From Streptomyces sp. ISL-94 (GTDB lineage Bacteria > Actinomycetota > Actinomycetes > Streptomycetales > Streptomycetaceae): a stretch of DNA of 44,667 nt. The translations under genes were made by a program, and so were the position numbers. Below, piece by piece: positions 17,528-26,689 of the stretch. The notes under the pieces were generated by a model that saw only the letters and a program-made list of their open reading frames with translations, searched no databases and had not been told where the DNA came from. The stretch is from positions 1 through 44,667 of the forward strand of contig NZ_JAGGOZ010000091.1 of the NCBI RefSeq assembly GCF_018614075.1, given 5' to 3'. Each line of letters begins with the position of its first letter. Within the stretch, counting starts at the first letter, position 1.

Positions 17528-18294
17528 GTGCGGCGAACGCCGATGCCCTTGGTCAGAACCTGAACAAGTGGTTGTGGGAGCCAAGGCCGTCCGCGGCAGC
17601 ACCGCGCGCGACACTGGCCATCCTGCCGCATGCCGGCGGGATGGCTCAGGGATACGCCAAGTGGGCACAGTGGTTCCCCGACGACGTGCGGCTCATCGCC
17701 GTACAGTATCCCGGTCGCGGCGCCCGCTTCGCGGAGCGCGCCGCTCTCTCGATGGCCGATCTTGCCGACCCGGTAGCCGAAGCCCTCGCAGCGGAGGAGG
17801 AGCTCCACGTCTTCGGCCACAGTCTCGGCGCCATGCTCGGCTTCGAGGTGTGCTGGCGCCTGGCACGCATGGGACGTCCGGTCAGGGCCTTCTTTCCCTC
17901 GGCCGCCCCCGCCTCACACATCCGGCGCGACGTACTCGCACCGGATAGCGAACCAACCGACGCGGAGCTCATCGAGGCCCTGGTAGACCGCGGCGGAATG
18001 GACCCGGCAGCCCTCGAACACCCCGAACTCATGGAACTGGTCCTCGAAACGTGCCGCTCCGACCGTCAGATCACGTTGTCGTACCGTTACGGGGAACGGC
18101 ACCGCACGCTGGACTCTCCGATCGTGGCCTTCGGCGGCACCTCCGATGCCGCCGCCGTCCCAGAGGATGTCGCGCGCTGGCCAGAACTGACGACGGGCCT
18201 CGGCGAGGTGCACCTTCTAGAAGGCGGCCACTTCTACGTCAACGATCACATGGCGTCGGTAACCGCCCGGGTCCGACAGCAGATCGCGCTGTGA
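17524..18294 (+). CDS. type II thioesterase
   Basis: The 256-aa alpha/beta hydrolase is of the external editing thioesterase family. It has GHSLGAM with nucleophile Ser100, an Asp in FGGTSDA near 206 and a His in LEGGHFYV near 234. Such enzymes remove misprimed or stalled groups from carrier proteins. It is translationally coupled to the C domain by a 4-nt overlap. A second type II TE follows 83 nt later, so it may have a dedicated role, such as release of the product, since no TE domain is fused to any synthetase here. Confidence 0.95.
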   Translation: MSAANADALGQNLNKWLWEPRPSAAAPRATLAILPHAGGMAQGYAKWAQWFPDDVRLIAVQYPGRGARFAERAALSMADLADPVAEALAAEEELHVFGHSLGAMLGFEVCWRLARMGRPVRAFFPSAAPASHIRRDVLAPDSEPTDAELIEALVDRGGMDPAALEHPELMELVLETCRSDRQITLSYRYGERHRTLDSPIVAFGGTSDAAAVPEDVARWPELTTGLGEVHLLEGGHFYVNDHMASVTARVRQQIAL

Positions 18295-18377
18295 GTAGCC
18301 GTGCCCACTCAACCCAACAGCTGATACCCGACCGGCCGAGCTGACCGCTCGGGTCGCTCCACAACAACTCCAGGAAC

Positions 18378-19085
18378 ATGACGAACCAGCCTTTCTCCCT
18401 CGTTTGCCTCCCCTTCGCCGGCAGCGGGGCATCCTTCTACCGCGCCTGGCCACCAGCTCCTTTCGACGGCCCAGGCCGCGTCTTGGCCGTTCAGTTTCCC
18501 GGGCGGGAGGAGCTGTTCGGAGAGAAGCCCTTCGACGACGTCCAGTCAGCCGGGGCAGCCCTCGTCCCTGACGTACTCGACGAAGCCGATCCCTCCACGC
18601 CCCTCGTTCTGTTCGGGCACAGCCTGGGCGCACTAGTCGCGTACGAGATGGCCCGGGCCATCGAACGATCACACCCCGGCCGCCTCAGCCACCTATACGT
18701 GAGCGGGTCTCCGGGGCCGCAGGGAGGCCGCGTCGAGCGAGCCACCGGCCTCGACGATGAGGAATTCCTCGCCCGTGTCTACGAGTTCGCCGGGTATCGT
18801 CACGAGGCGTTCGATGTGCCGGAACTACGCGAAATACTCCTGCCCGTCCTGCGCGCCGACGTCGCCATGCACGAGAACTACCAGCCGGCCGATGGCGAAC
18901 CGCTGTCCACGCCGATCACCGCGCTGCGCGGCGCCGACGATCTCCTGGTGTCCGCTCGGCAGGCGCGTGAATGGGCAGACTGGACACAAGGCACCTTCTC
19001 CTACCAGGAACTCCCTGGCAGCCACATGTACCTGGCCGAAAGCCCTGACCCGCTGCTGCGAGTCTTGTCCGGCACACGGCTCTAA
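18378..19085 (+). CDS. type II thioesterase (second copy)
   Basis: The 235-aa alpha/beta hydrolase has GHSLGAL (Ser82), a RGADDLL aspartate region near 195 and a GSHMYL histidine near 217. It shows only distant similarity to the TE immediately upstream, so it is not a recent duplicate. AGGAA lies just before the ATG. The 83 nt separating it from the upstream gene show no clear terminator, so the operon probably continues. One of the two may edit carrier domains while the other releases the peptide. Confidence 0.94.
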   Translation: MTNQPFSLVCLPFAGSGASFYRAWPPAPFDGPGRVLAVQFPGREELFGEKPFDDVQSAGAALVPDVLDEADPSTPLVLFGHSLGALVAYEMARAIERSHPGRLSHLYVSGSPGPQGGRVERATGLDDEEFLARVYEFAGYRHEAFDVPELREILLPVLRADVAMHENYQPADGEPLSTPITALRGADDLLVSARQAREWADWTQGTFSYQELPGSHMYLAESPDPLLRVLSGTRL

Positions 19086-19097
19086 GGGGACGACGTC

Positions 19098-19922
19098 ATG
19101 AGGCTCAAAGGCAAGACGGCTCTGATCACCGGCGCAGCACGCGGCCTGGGACGCGACTGCGCCCTCAGATTCGCCGCAGAGGGCGCCGATCTGGTGCTCC
19201 TCGACATCGGACGGGACATCGACGGTGTCCCGTACTCCCTCGGTTCGCAGGCTCAACTGGACTTCACGGCCCAGGAATGTGAACGGGCCGGTGCCTGCAC
19301 CGTCGCCGTCACGGCCGACGTGCGCAGCCAGGACGACTGTCATGCCGGTGTCGCCGCCGCCCTGGAACGCTTCGGGCGCCTGGACGTCCTTGTCAACAAC
19401 GCGGGCATCGCCGCGCCTTCGGGAAAGCTCATGGAGGACATCACCGAGCCGGAGTGGTCGCTCATGATCGACGTCGATCTCTCCGGCGCCTGGCGCATGA
19501 TGAAGGCGGCACTTCCCCATATGGCCGAGCAGCGTTCGGGCAGCATCGTCAACGTCTCCTCCACCGCAGGCCTGGTCGGGTACCGGCGCTTCGCCGGATA
19601 CGTCGCGGCCAAACACGGACTGATCGGTCTGACCAAGGCCACGGCACTGGACTACGCGCCCGCGCAGGTTCGCGTGAACGCCCTCTGCCCGGGATCGGTG
19701 CACGACGACCCGGCGCGAGAGGGCCGCATGCTCTCCGAGATCGCACGGTCGCTGGATGTGTCCGTGGCGGAACATGAAACGATCTTCGTTCGTGACCAGC
19801 CTATGAACGCCCTGATCGACCCCGCCGACGTCTCCTATGCCGCCCTGTGGCTCGCGAGCGACGAATCCCGCCAGGTCACCGGCACCGTCCTCACGGTCGA
19901 CGGCGGCTTCACGGCTCGCTGA
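19098..19922 (+). CDS. short-chain dehydrogenase, mycofactocin-coupled type
   Basis: This 274-aa SDR has the cofactor motif TGAARGLG (about 11-18), NNAG (about 98-101), the catalytic SST...YVAAK and LTVDGG near the C-terminus. An insertion after strand 2 (about 37-60, DIGRDIDGVPYSLGSQAQLD) is characteristic of carveol-dehydrogenase-like SDRs that keep their nicotinamide bound and are thought to be recycled by mycofactocin. It starts 12 nt after the second TE. It could oxidise or reduce a hydroxyl on the peptide, for instance the threonine side chain; that role is inference. Confidence 0.9.
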   Translation: MRLKGKTALITGAARGLGRDCALRFAAEGADLVLLDIGRDIDGVPYSLGSQAQLDFTAQECERAGACTVAVTADVRSQDDCHAGVAAALERFGRLDVLVNNAGIAAPSGKLMEDITEPEWSLMIDVDLSGAWRMMKAALPHMAEQRSGSIVNVSSTAGLVGYRRFAGYVAAKHGLIGLTKATALDYAPAQVRVNALCPGSVHDDPAREGRMLSEIARSLDVSVAEHETIFVRDQPMNALIDPADVSYAALWLASDESRQVTGTVLTVDGGFTAR

Positions 19923-19966
19923 CGATACCCACTCCCATTCACCTTTGCACCGGCGGAGGGCCGTTC

Positions 19967-22828
19967 ATGACCATACGCACGACCACGGATACCGTGCCGC
20001 TCCAGCCGGGTGCGGCATGCCACAGCCTCGCTGTCAGGCTCGCGCACGGCTTCGAAGCCGAGCGCACACGCGAACGGCTCGCCGAAGCCGATATGCAGAC
20101 TGTGTACGGTGGGGCGAAGCTCTGGATCACCCGCGTGCACGCGCGGGTGGCGGCACCCGAGGCACAGCGCAGACGAGCTGCTGAGGCGGCGCGTCCGATC
20201 CGCGCAGGAGTCGCTCCGCTGCGTGCGGTGCTGCTGCGCTACGACGACGCGCACGATCTCATCCTGGTGGCGGACCGTTCCCGCGTAGCGCTTCCGAGCC
20301 TGCGCCAGGCCGCCGCTGTGCTGACATCTCTGCTGACGTCCGAAGATTCCGCCTCTGGTGCGGTCCTGGCCTGCGACATGCTCTCGGAGCCTTCCCCGGA
20401 CTCCGGCCGGGGGGACGCCCTTCGGCCCGCATGGGGACTCCCCGACCACCACGACGCATCACCGACCGGCTGGGCCTCGCTGAACCTCGCGCTGGAGAGC
20501 GCAATCGACAGGACCTCCCTCATCGGGGCCATGGCGCTGACCGTGGCTCGGTACAGCGGAGAGGAGACCGTCCGGCTCGGCACCCTGGACCCCGCCGAAC
20601 ATCCGGAGCCGCGCGTCATCACCCTCACGACGTATGAGGGCCGTCACGACGTGTCCGACCTGCTCTCCCGCGCCGCAGCCCGCCCCGAGGAACGACCGGA
20701 TCACGAACCTCTGCCGAGTGTGGGCATCATCCACACCAGAGAGGGTCGGGAAGAATACGAGCCCACACTGGGGCCGCTGTTCCCCCTCACCCTCCGCGTT
20801 ACCGAACGGGCTGACGGAACGCTGGACGCCACCTGTCGATTCGAAGAGTCAGCCGTCTCCCGCACCATCGCCGAACAGTTCTGCTCCTATCTGGCTGGGG
20901 TCGCCGCGCAGCTAGGCTCCGGGACAGGGCGGCGGCTGCTCACTGAGGTTGACCCCCTGACCGGTGACACCGCACGTGACATCCTCGCCCTGGGGGGACT
21001 GGGGACCACGGCTCCCCCGTCGGATGGGGCGATTCACCAGCGCTTCGCGGAGATCGCCCGGAGGTCGCCTCATGCCACGTGCTTGACGGCCGGCTCCACC
21101 CGGCTGACCTACCAGGAGCTCGACAGCCGTGCCGAGATCTGCGCGGCCGGACTCCGCGACCTGGGAGTCGCTCCCGGGGACCTGGTGGGTGTGTGCCTCG
21201 AACGCGACGCAGACCTCGTCGTGGTTCTGCTGGCCGTCCTCAAGGCCGGGGCCGCCTACGTCCCGATGGATACCCGACACCCGGTCGAACGACTGCGATA
21301 CACGGCTGCGGACGCGGGCCTGTGCGTCGTTGTCACGACGCTGGAACCGTTTCCAGCACCGGACGGAGCGGTACTGGTGAGCCCCGCCGACGTAGCCGAA
21401 CGAGGCACCGCCGCGCCGTCGACCGAGCTGGAGCCCTCGGCCGGCGGGGCGGCGGGCACGGCGTACGTGATCTACACCTCGGGTTCGACGGGACGTCCCA
21501 AGGGCGTCGTCGTGCCGCACCGCAACGTCGTTGCCCTGGTGGAGGCTACGACAGCAGATCTCCGCCTTAGCCCGGACGACACCTGGACCCTCTTCCACTC
21601 AAGCGCCTTCGACTTCTCGGTCTGGGAAATGTGGGGATGCCTGCTCACCGGTGGACGTCTGGTGGTGGTGCCGTACTGGGTGACACGGGACACCGACGAA
21701 TTCTGCGAGCTTGTTCTCACCGAGCGGGTCACCGTGCTGAACCAGACGCCCTCGGCGTTCTCCCAGCTCCTCCACGCGGGCAGATTGCACGAACGCGATA
21801 CGGCGCTCCGGCTGATCATTTTCGGTGGTGAACCGCTCGACACCGGGATGCTGGGAGCCTGGTACGCCCGCCGTTCGCCCGCGCACTGCCGACTCGTGAA
21901 CATGTTCGGGATCACTGAGACCACTGTGCATGTCACTTCCCACACCCTGACACCGAAGGACGTCGCCTCCGGGTCCCGTTCGGTCGGCAGACCTCTGCCC
22001 GGTTGGCACGTATCCGTCCGTGACGCGCACGGCAGGCTCCTCCCCCCGGGGGCGATCGGCGAACTCTGGGTAGGGGGCGCGGGAGTGGCCGACCGCTATC
22101 TGGGCAAGCCAGACCTCACCGCAGAGCGTTTCGTGCACGACCCTGTCACGGGCGAACTCATCTACCGAAGCGGAGATCAGGGGCGGATGCGGCTCGACGG
22201 CAGCTTCGACCACCTGGGCCGCTTGGACAACCAGGTCAAGGTGCGCGGCTACCGCATTGAGCTGGACGAAATCCGGGCCGCGTTGATCGACTCCGGCGGC
22301 GTTTCCGCAGCGGCCGTGGTCGTGCGTCAGGACGACCCGGTGAACCCAGCGAGCAGGCGGCTCGACGGCTATGTGGCCGCAGCGGAGGACACATTGGACC
22401 TGGACGCGGTGCAAGCCCATCTCCGAGCCGTGCTGCCTGACTACATGGTCCCGTCCACCTTCACGAGGCTCACCGAGATCCCTCTGACCATCAACGGCAA
22501 GCTCGACACGACCAGGCTGCCTGATCCTCGCGCTGCCGCCACTCGCCTCTCGACGGTTTCCGCGGAAGTGGCACCGCAGACGGCTCGGGTCGCCCCTGCC
22601 GCCCCGGCCGCAACCGTCATTCGCGTCTGGAGCGCCCTCCTGAAGACCGAGGTCGGACTGGATGACAACTTCTTCAAGCTGGGCGGCAATTCACTCATGG
22701 TGGTCCAAGCCCTGGCCGCGCTCCGCGCCGAAGGACTGCCCAAGGTCTCACCCAGGGAGTTCTACAGGAACTCGACAGCCCGCCAGTTCATTTCACTGGT
22801 GCAGCAGCTCACGGAAACCTCCCATTGA
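19967..22828 (+). CDS. NRPS: degenerate C-like region, threonine adenylation, PCP
   Basis: The 953-aa protein has three parts. Residues 1-330 resemble a condensation domain, but the HHxxxDG site is replaced by ADRSRVA at about 102-108, so it is probably non-catalytic. Residues about 355-855 are an adenylation domain: A3 YTSGSTGRPKG at about 503-513, NMFGITETT, A10 lysine 845. A PCP with LGGNS, Ser909, follows. Specificity residues read DFWNIGMVHK, which is the established threonine code, so L-threonine activation is well supported. ATG 19967 has GGAGGG upstream. The frame stays open further back into the SDR gene, but that part is shadow. It resembles free-standing threonyl-loading proteins that supply tethered Thr to discrete enzymes. 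Confidence 0.95.
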   Translation: MTIRTTTDTVPLQPGAACHSLAVRLAHGFEAERTRERLAEADMQTVYGGAKLWITRVHARVAAPEAQRRRAAEAARPIRAGVAPLRAVLLRYDDAHDLILVADRSRVALPSLRQAAAVLTSLLTSEDSASGAVLACDMLSEPSPDSGRGDALRPAWGLPDHHDASPTGWASLNLALESAIDRTSLIGAMALTVARYSGEETVRLGTLDPAEHPEPRVITLTTYEGRHDVSDLLSRAAARPEERPDHEPLPSVGIIHTREGREEYEPTLGPLFPLTLRVTERADGTLDATCRFEESAVSRTIAEQFCSYLAGVAAQLGSGTGRRLLTEVDPLTGDTARDILALGGLGTTAPPSDGAIHQRFAEIARRSPHATCLTAGSTRLTYQELDSRAEICAAGLRDLGVAPGDLVGVCLERDADLVVVLLAVLKAGAAYVPMDTRHPVERLRYTAADAGLCVVVTTLEPFPAPDGAVLVSPADVAERGTAAPSTELEPSAGGAAGTAYVIYTSGSTGRPKGVVVPHRNVVALVEATTADLRLSPDDTWTLFHSSAFDFSVWEMWGCLLTGGRLVVVPYWVTRDTDEFCELVLTERVTVLNQTPSAFSQLLHAGRLHERDTALRLIIFGGEPLDTGMLGAWYARRSPAHCRLVNMFGITETTVHVTSHTLTPKDVASGSRSVGRPLPGWHVSVRDAHGRLLPPGAIGELWVGGAGVADRYLGKPDLTAERFVHDPVTGELIYRSGDQGRMRLDGSFDHLGRLDNQVKVRGYRIELDEIRAALIDSGGVSAAAVVVRQDDPVNPASRRLDGYVAAAEDTLDLDAVQAHLRAVLPDYMVPSTFTRLTEIPLTINGKLDTTRLPDPRAAATRLSTVSAEVAPQTARVAPAAPAATVIRVWSALLKTEVGLDDNFFKLGGNSLMVVQALAALRAEGLPKVSPREFYRNSTARQFISLVQQLTETSH

Positions 22829-22915
22829 TCGCGAACACCTGAAGACCTGGGCCTGAGGTTCCCTAGGGAAGTAGCACCATGCGGGAAGCAGGAACAACCA
22901 GAAGGAGTCGCGCGC

Positions 22916-23773
22916 ATGCCCACGTTCCCGTCTTTCGACGGCCTCGAACTCACCTACCACATATCCGGGGAGGGGCCACCGATCGTCTGTCTGGCGGGAG
23001 GTCCCGGACGAGCGTCCGCCTATCTCTCCGGAATCACCGCCGGCCTCCCCGGCAGCACCGTCATCCGCCTGGACAACCGTGGCACCGGGCAATCCGCTAC
23101 CCCGGATGACCCCGCGACGTATCGTGCCGCCGCCTCGGTCCACGATGTTGAGGCGTTGATGAGGCACCTCGACTACGAGCGCCCCGTTCTGCTCGCGCAT
23201 TCATCCGCCGCCAACACCGCGATGCTCTACGCTCTGCGCCATCCTCACCGGGTCTCCCATCTAATCCTTGTCGCTCCCAGCAGCCGTCTCGTGGGCATCG
23301 ACGTCAAGGACTTCCACGAAGCGCTGTTGCTGCGGACACACGAAGAGTGGTACTTGCAGGCCCGCCAGGCGATCGACGGCTGGGTCGGCTCCAGCACCAT
23401 GGCGGAATCCCTGCCCTACCGAGTGCCTGCGGCTCCCTTCTACTACGGCCGTTGGGACGAAGCGGCGCGGACGCATGCGGAGAGCGAACCGGAGCAGATC
23501 AGCCTCGCCGCGGCCGAGGGCTTCTACGAGGGATTCGACTTCGACGCTGCATCCCTGCGCACGGCTCTGCGGCAGCTGCCCGTTCCCGTACTGGTGATCA
23601 CCGGTGAGCTGGACCCCTTCCCCACGCCGAGCACCGGCGAACGGCTCGCAGCCGTATTTCCCCACGGGAAATCGTTCGTTCAACCGTCGGGAGGTCACTT
23701 CCCCTGGCTTGACGACCCTTCCGTTCTCGCTGAGGCGATCCATGACCACCTCAAGAGCGGCGGGGCTGCTTAG
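22916..23773 (+). CDS. alpha/beta hydrolase, proline-iminopeptidase-like
   Basis: The 285-aa protein has the typical opening of prolyl-aminopeptidase-like hydrolases: GEGPPIVCLAGGPG as oxyanion region and RLDNRGTGQS. The elbow reads LAHSSAANTA, so the nucleophile serine is kept but the usual G-x-S-x-G-G is changed to A-H-S-S-A. GELDPF and GGHFPW supply Asp and His. GAAGGAG precedes the ATG by eight bases. It is the last gene of the plus operon. It may cleave a pro-peptide, release the product or protect the host; similar hydrolases are common cluster members and the substrate is open. Confidence 0.88.
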   Translation: MPTFPSFDGLELTYHISGEGPPIVCLAGGPGRASAYLSGITAGLPGSTVIRLDNRGTGQSATPDDPATYRAAASVHDVEALMRHLDYERPVLLAHSSAANTAMLYALRHPHRVSHLILVAPSSRLVGIDVKDFHEALLLRTHEEWYLQARQAIDGWVGSSTMAESLPYRVPAAPFYYGRWDEAARTHAESEPEQISLAAAEGFYEGFDFDAASLRTALRQLPVPVLVITGELDPFPTPSTGERLAAVFPHGKSFVQPSGGHFPWLDDPSVLAEAIHDHLKSGGAA

Positions 23774-24321
23774 CGAACGTGAGGCTGTGGGTACCTGGTC
23801 GACAACCCGGGTGACCGGCACGCCGTATGTGTCCCTACTGATGCTCCCTGTGAACAGGTTGCCGGTTGCCCCTCATCGTGCGCCTGTCCAGGTCGCCGCG
23901 TTCGGGGCGGCGCGGTCCGAGAAGTTCTCGGCGAACTGCACCACGCTGACCATCGCCAACTGCCCCGGCGAGAGCCCCGGTCGGCCGTCGACTGAGAACA
24001 GGTCCGCGAAAACCTCGTCCTCGAAAAGCGCATCCAGCCGGTCCCGGATCAGCATCGCGGGCGTGCCCCGCGGACATGTCGTCCGGGCTGTCCGCACCGT
24101 CCTCGCCGGATTCTGCTGATGACTCTCCCGCCGTGGCGGCATCCTCTCCGCCACTGCTGCTGACGCGACCCCGCTGCGGTCAGCCAACCACCACCAGCGC
24201 CAACCGTCAGCCCCCATCCAAGATCACCAACGGAGTCATGTCTTCGGAGGAAGAGTGCAGGGTGCCTGGGCGCTGTCCTGGCAGCGCGTTGTACGAAAAC
24301 TGTTCCGGTAGGGATTGCTCA
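23774..24321. other. cluster right-edge spacer containing transposon debris
   Basis: No intact gene is visible here. It holds the IS1182-type fragment described separately and about 180 nt up to the truncated ABC transporter in which I see nothing recognisable. The first 100 nt after the hydrolase stop contain no clear terminator. Confidence 0.6.
23873..24140 (-). pseudogene. IS1182-type transposase N-terminal fragment
   Basis: The minus-strand frame encodes a segment matching the N-terminal domain of IS1182-family transposases: RTTCPRGTPAMLIRDRLDALF, DEVFADLF, GRPGLSPGQLAMVSVVQFAE, NFSDRAA. Similarity stops after DRAA, and the frame runs to a stop at 23873. The catalytic DDE core is missing. 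It lies between the NRPS operon and a broken ABC transporter gene, as expected for a recombination scar at the cluster edge. Confidence 0.75.
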
Positions 24322-25662
24322 TCAGGCATGCATGACGGTGTTGTTCAAGGGTGCGGACTGCAGCGGCACCACCCAGGTCATAGAGCTGACAGTGCTCAGT
24401 TCCACGCGGCCCCTACAGGTGAGGGAGACCCCCGCGAGGACGGGTTCGTCGCGGTCCGGGTAGCTGAAGTGCACGTCGTCGAGCCGGAGCGTGCCCAGCC
24501 GCTCGGCCAGCGGCAGCCCGCCGGACGGGATGGCGCGGCGGCCCGCCGCGGCCACGAACCGCTCCAAGTCCCGGACGTACAAGGACTCCTCGTGCAGCGT
24601 GTTGGTGGTGTTCACCAGGGCGCCGAGGCTCGCCGAGCCGGTGCGCACGGCGATCACGGCCGTCCCGGCCACGGCCAGGTCCATCCGGCCGGAGACGATC
24701 AGCACGCCCATCGCCCCGTAGGTGACGAGGGCGGCGGCGCCGGAGAGCGCGGCGGCGAGGAGCTCGGTGCCGGCCTTGTCCTTGGCGAGGCGGGTGGCCT
24801 CGCCCTCGGCGTGCTCGGCCATGTTGCGGTAGTGGCCCAGCAGGTAGCGGCCGACGCCGTGCACGCGTACCTCGGGAGCCGAGGTACGGGAGATCAGCAG
24901 CTGGCCGATCAGCCGGGCGGCCCGCGCGTGCTCCACCCAGGTGATCACGGACAGGTAGCGGCGCTGGGCCACCCGCATGGCGCCCCAGCCGCGCGGGGCG
25001 GCGATCAGCAGCAGCATGGGCAGCAGCAGCGGGTGCAGCACGGTCAGCACGCCGGCGGTGGCGAGGAGCGAGATGACCCCGCCGAGGGTGGCCACACAGG
25101 CCCCCACCGTCCGGCGGGCCGAGGGCGGCCCCCACTGGGCGCTGTCGAGCAGCCGCCGGAACTCCCCGTCCTCGATGGCTTCGAGCTCCACCTCCACGGC
25201 GGCCTTCAGGTACTGCTCGTACGCGGCCCGCTCCACCTTGGGCTCCAGCCGCCCGGCGGCCGCCGTCGACCGCGAGGCCAGTACGGCGCCCAGTACGGCG
25301 ACCAGCGCGCCGGCGGCCAGGGCGGGCACGGCCGAGTGCAGCCGGTCGGCAGCGCTGCCCGCGCCGAGCAGCGTACGGAGCACCTCGCTGAGGACGAGCA
25401 GCCCGACGGCGGAGGCGACCCCCTGCCCGGCCTCGCAGGCGGCGACGGTGAGCAGGGCGCGCCGGTCGGTGTCCCAGGCGAGGCGCAGGGTCCCGCCGGC
25501 CATGCGGGGCATGGAGCGCAGGGTGGCCAGGAGCCGGCTCTCCAGCCGGGCGTAATCGTGGTTGGACCAGCCGGCGTCGTAGCGCAGGGGCCCGCCGAAG
25601 AGGCGGCGCTCGCTCTCGGAGACGGCGGGCTCGGCGGGCGCGGGCCGCTTGAGGAGCCTCAT
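24322..25662 (-). pseudogene. ABC transporter (permease-ATPase), truncated before Walker A
   Basis: The 446-codon frame begins with an N-terminal tail and an exporter-type transmembrane domain with several hydrophobic helices (about 60-330). The beginning of an ATPase domain follows (TLRLDDVHFSYPDRDEPVLAGVSLTC, about 388-414). Where GxxGxGKST should follow, the sequence changes to an unrelated 30-residue tail ending at 24322. About 200 residues of the nucleotide-binding domain are thus lost and the protein cannot hydrolyse ATP. The base composition is typical of chromosomal Streptomyces genes. The break near 24415 is probably where the cluster and IS debris joined the ancestral chromosome. 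Confidence 0.85.
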
Positions 25663-25951
25663 GCGCGGCCACCTCCGCCCGGTGCCGGGTCGAACACCAC
25701 ATGAACGTGCACGGATCGCAAGTTTCCTCCCGAGGCGCAGCGGCTGCGAACTGGACGCCGGAAGAACGGGCCTGCTCAGGGCGGCGTCACGGGCCGCCGG
25801 GAGCGACTCCTCGCACGCAGTTGCGACCCGCCCCCGGACCCCAAGCCCCGCCCGGCCAACGCCCCGTGACCCGGCGTTCGAACCACCCGGAGGTGGCGAG
25901 GCCCCCCTTCGAGGGATTGCGCGGCTTCGCTACATCCCCGAACGGGAAGGG
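25663..25951. other. intergenic region, no gene seen
   Basis: This GC-rich spacer lies between the start of the truncated ABC transporter gene and the terminator of the ricin-lectin pseudogene. I see no convincing reading frame, RNA gene or repeat in it. It probably holds the promoter of the transporter gene. Confidence 0.5.
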
Positions 25952-25987
25952 CGGAGGCCGCCTCCCTGGGTGGGAAGGCGGCCTCCG
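25952..25987 (-). terminator. hairpin downstream of the ricin-lectin pseudogene
   Basis: CGGAGGCCGCCT and AGGCGGCCTCCG form perfect 12-bp arms around a 12-nt loop. The hairpin begins 18 nt beyond the stop of the lectin gene. No T-tract follows, as is usual in Streptomyces. Confidence 0.75.
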
Positions 25988-26005
25988 TCTGGTGAGTGTG
26001 TGCGG

Positions 26006-26689
26006 CTATGGGACGGGGACGGGGAGGGGTGCCGTGCCGAGGGCAGGGACGGTCCACCGCTGGGCGGCGCTGGGGTTGCAGCCGAAGAGCCAGAGCTGGG
26101 TGCCCGGGGTGGTGTTGAAGCCGCCGAGGTCGAGGCAGCGGCCGGAGGCGGGGCTGTAGACACCGCCGTCGGCGCGGGGCAGGAACTGCTGGCTGCCGGC
26201 GCTGCTGTCACAGGTGCGCAGCTCGATGGGAGTGCGGTTGTCGACACCGGCGTTCGTGGCGTTGAGGCACATGCCCTGATTCCGGATGGTGCCGTCGTTG
26301 TGGACCTGGAACTGCTGGGCCGGGGTGCCGTTGCAGCCCGCGATCTCGATCTTGTTGCCGTCCTCGAGGAGGTTGGAGTCGTTGTCCACGCAGTTGCCGG
26401 CGGACTGGGTCAGGTGGATGGGCCCGGTGGCCTGCGGGGCGGTCATGGGCGCGGCGTAGGGTTAGGCGGCGAAATTGCTGATGCCGCCGCTGAAGCGCGA
26501 GGCGGCGTATGCCCCGGCGTCCTTGAAGCGGCCCAGGTGGAAGGGTCCGACGGGGGCCGGGCTGGTCGATGCTTTGTGGTGGCCGGTGGCGGCCAGGGCG
26601 CCGCTATTAGATACGGAGGGCGTTGGTTGAGAAATGGGGTATTCGAGCGGTGAATTTGGAAGAACTGCGAGATCTTTGGGAATCGGCAA
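26006..26689 (-). pseudogene. ricin-type beta-trefoil lectin domain (CBM13) with upstream disrupted frame
   Basis: The downstream part (26446-26006, 146 codons) is a single ricin-B lectin domain with three repeated blocks, including CVDNDSNLLEDG, MCLNATNAGVDN, CLDLGGFN and WLFGC plus Q-x-W/Q-x-F ends. Such domains bind carbohydrate at the C-terminus of secreted hydrolases. The same frame continues upstream of the internal methionine to 26689 but is interrupted by TAA at 26462-26464. The upstream stretch has no signal peptide or catalytic domain I recognise. I read the locus as the remnant of a larger secreted enzyme; a short lectin starting at 26446 is possible but would lack a secretion signal. 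Confidence 0.7.

Noticed and set aside
24076..25704. Long plus-strand frame over the ABC transporter
   Set aside because: Shadow of the transporter; the translation is low-complexity and begins in transposon debris.
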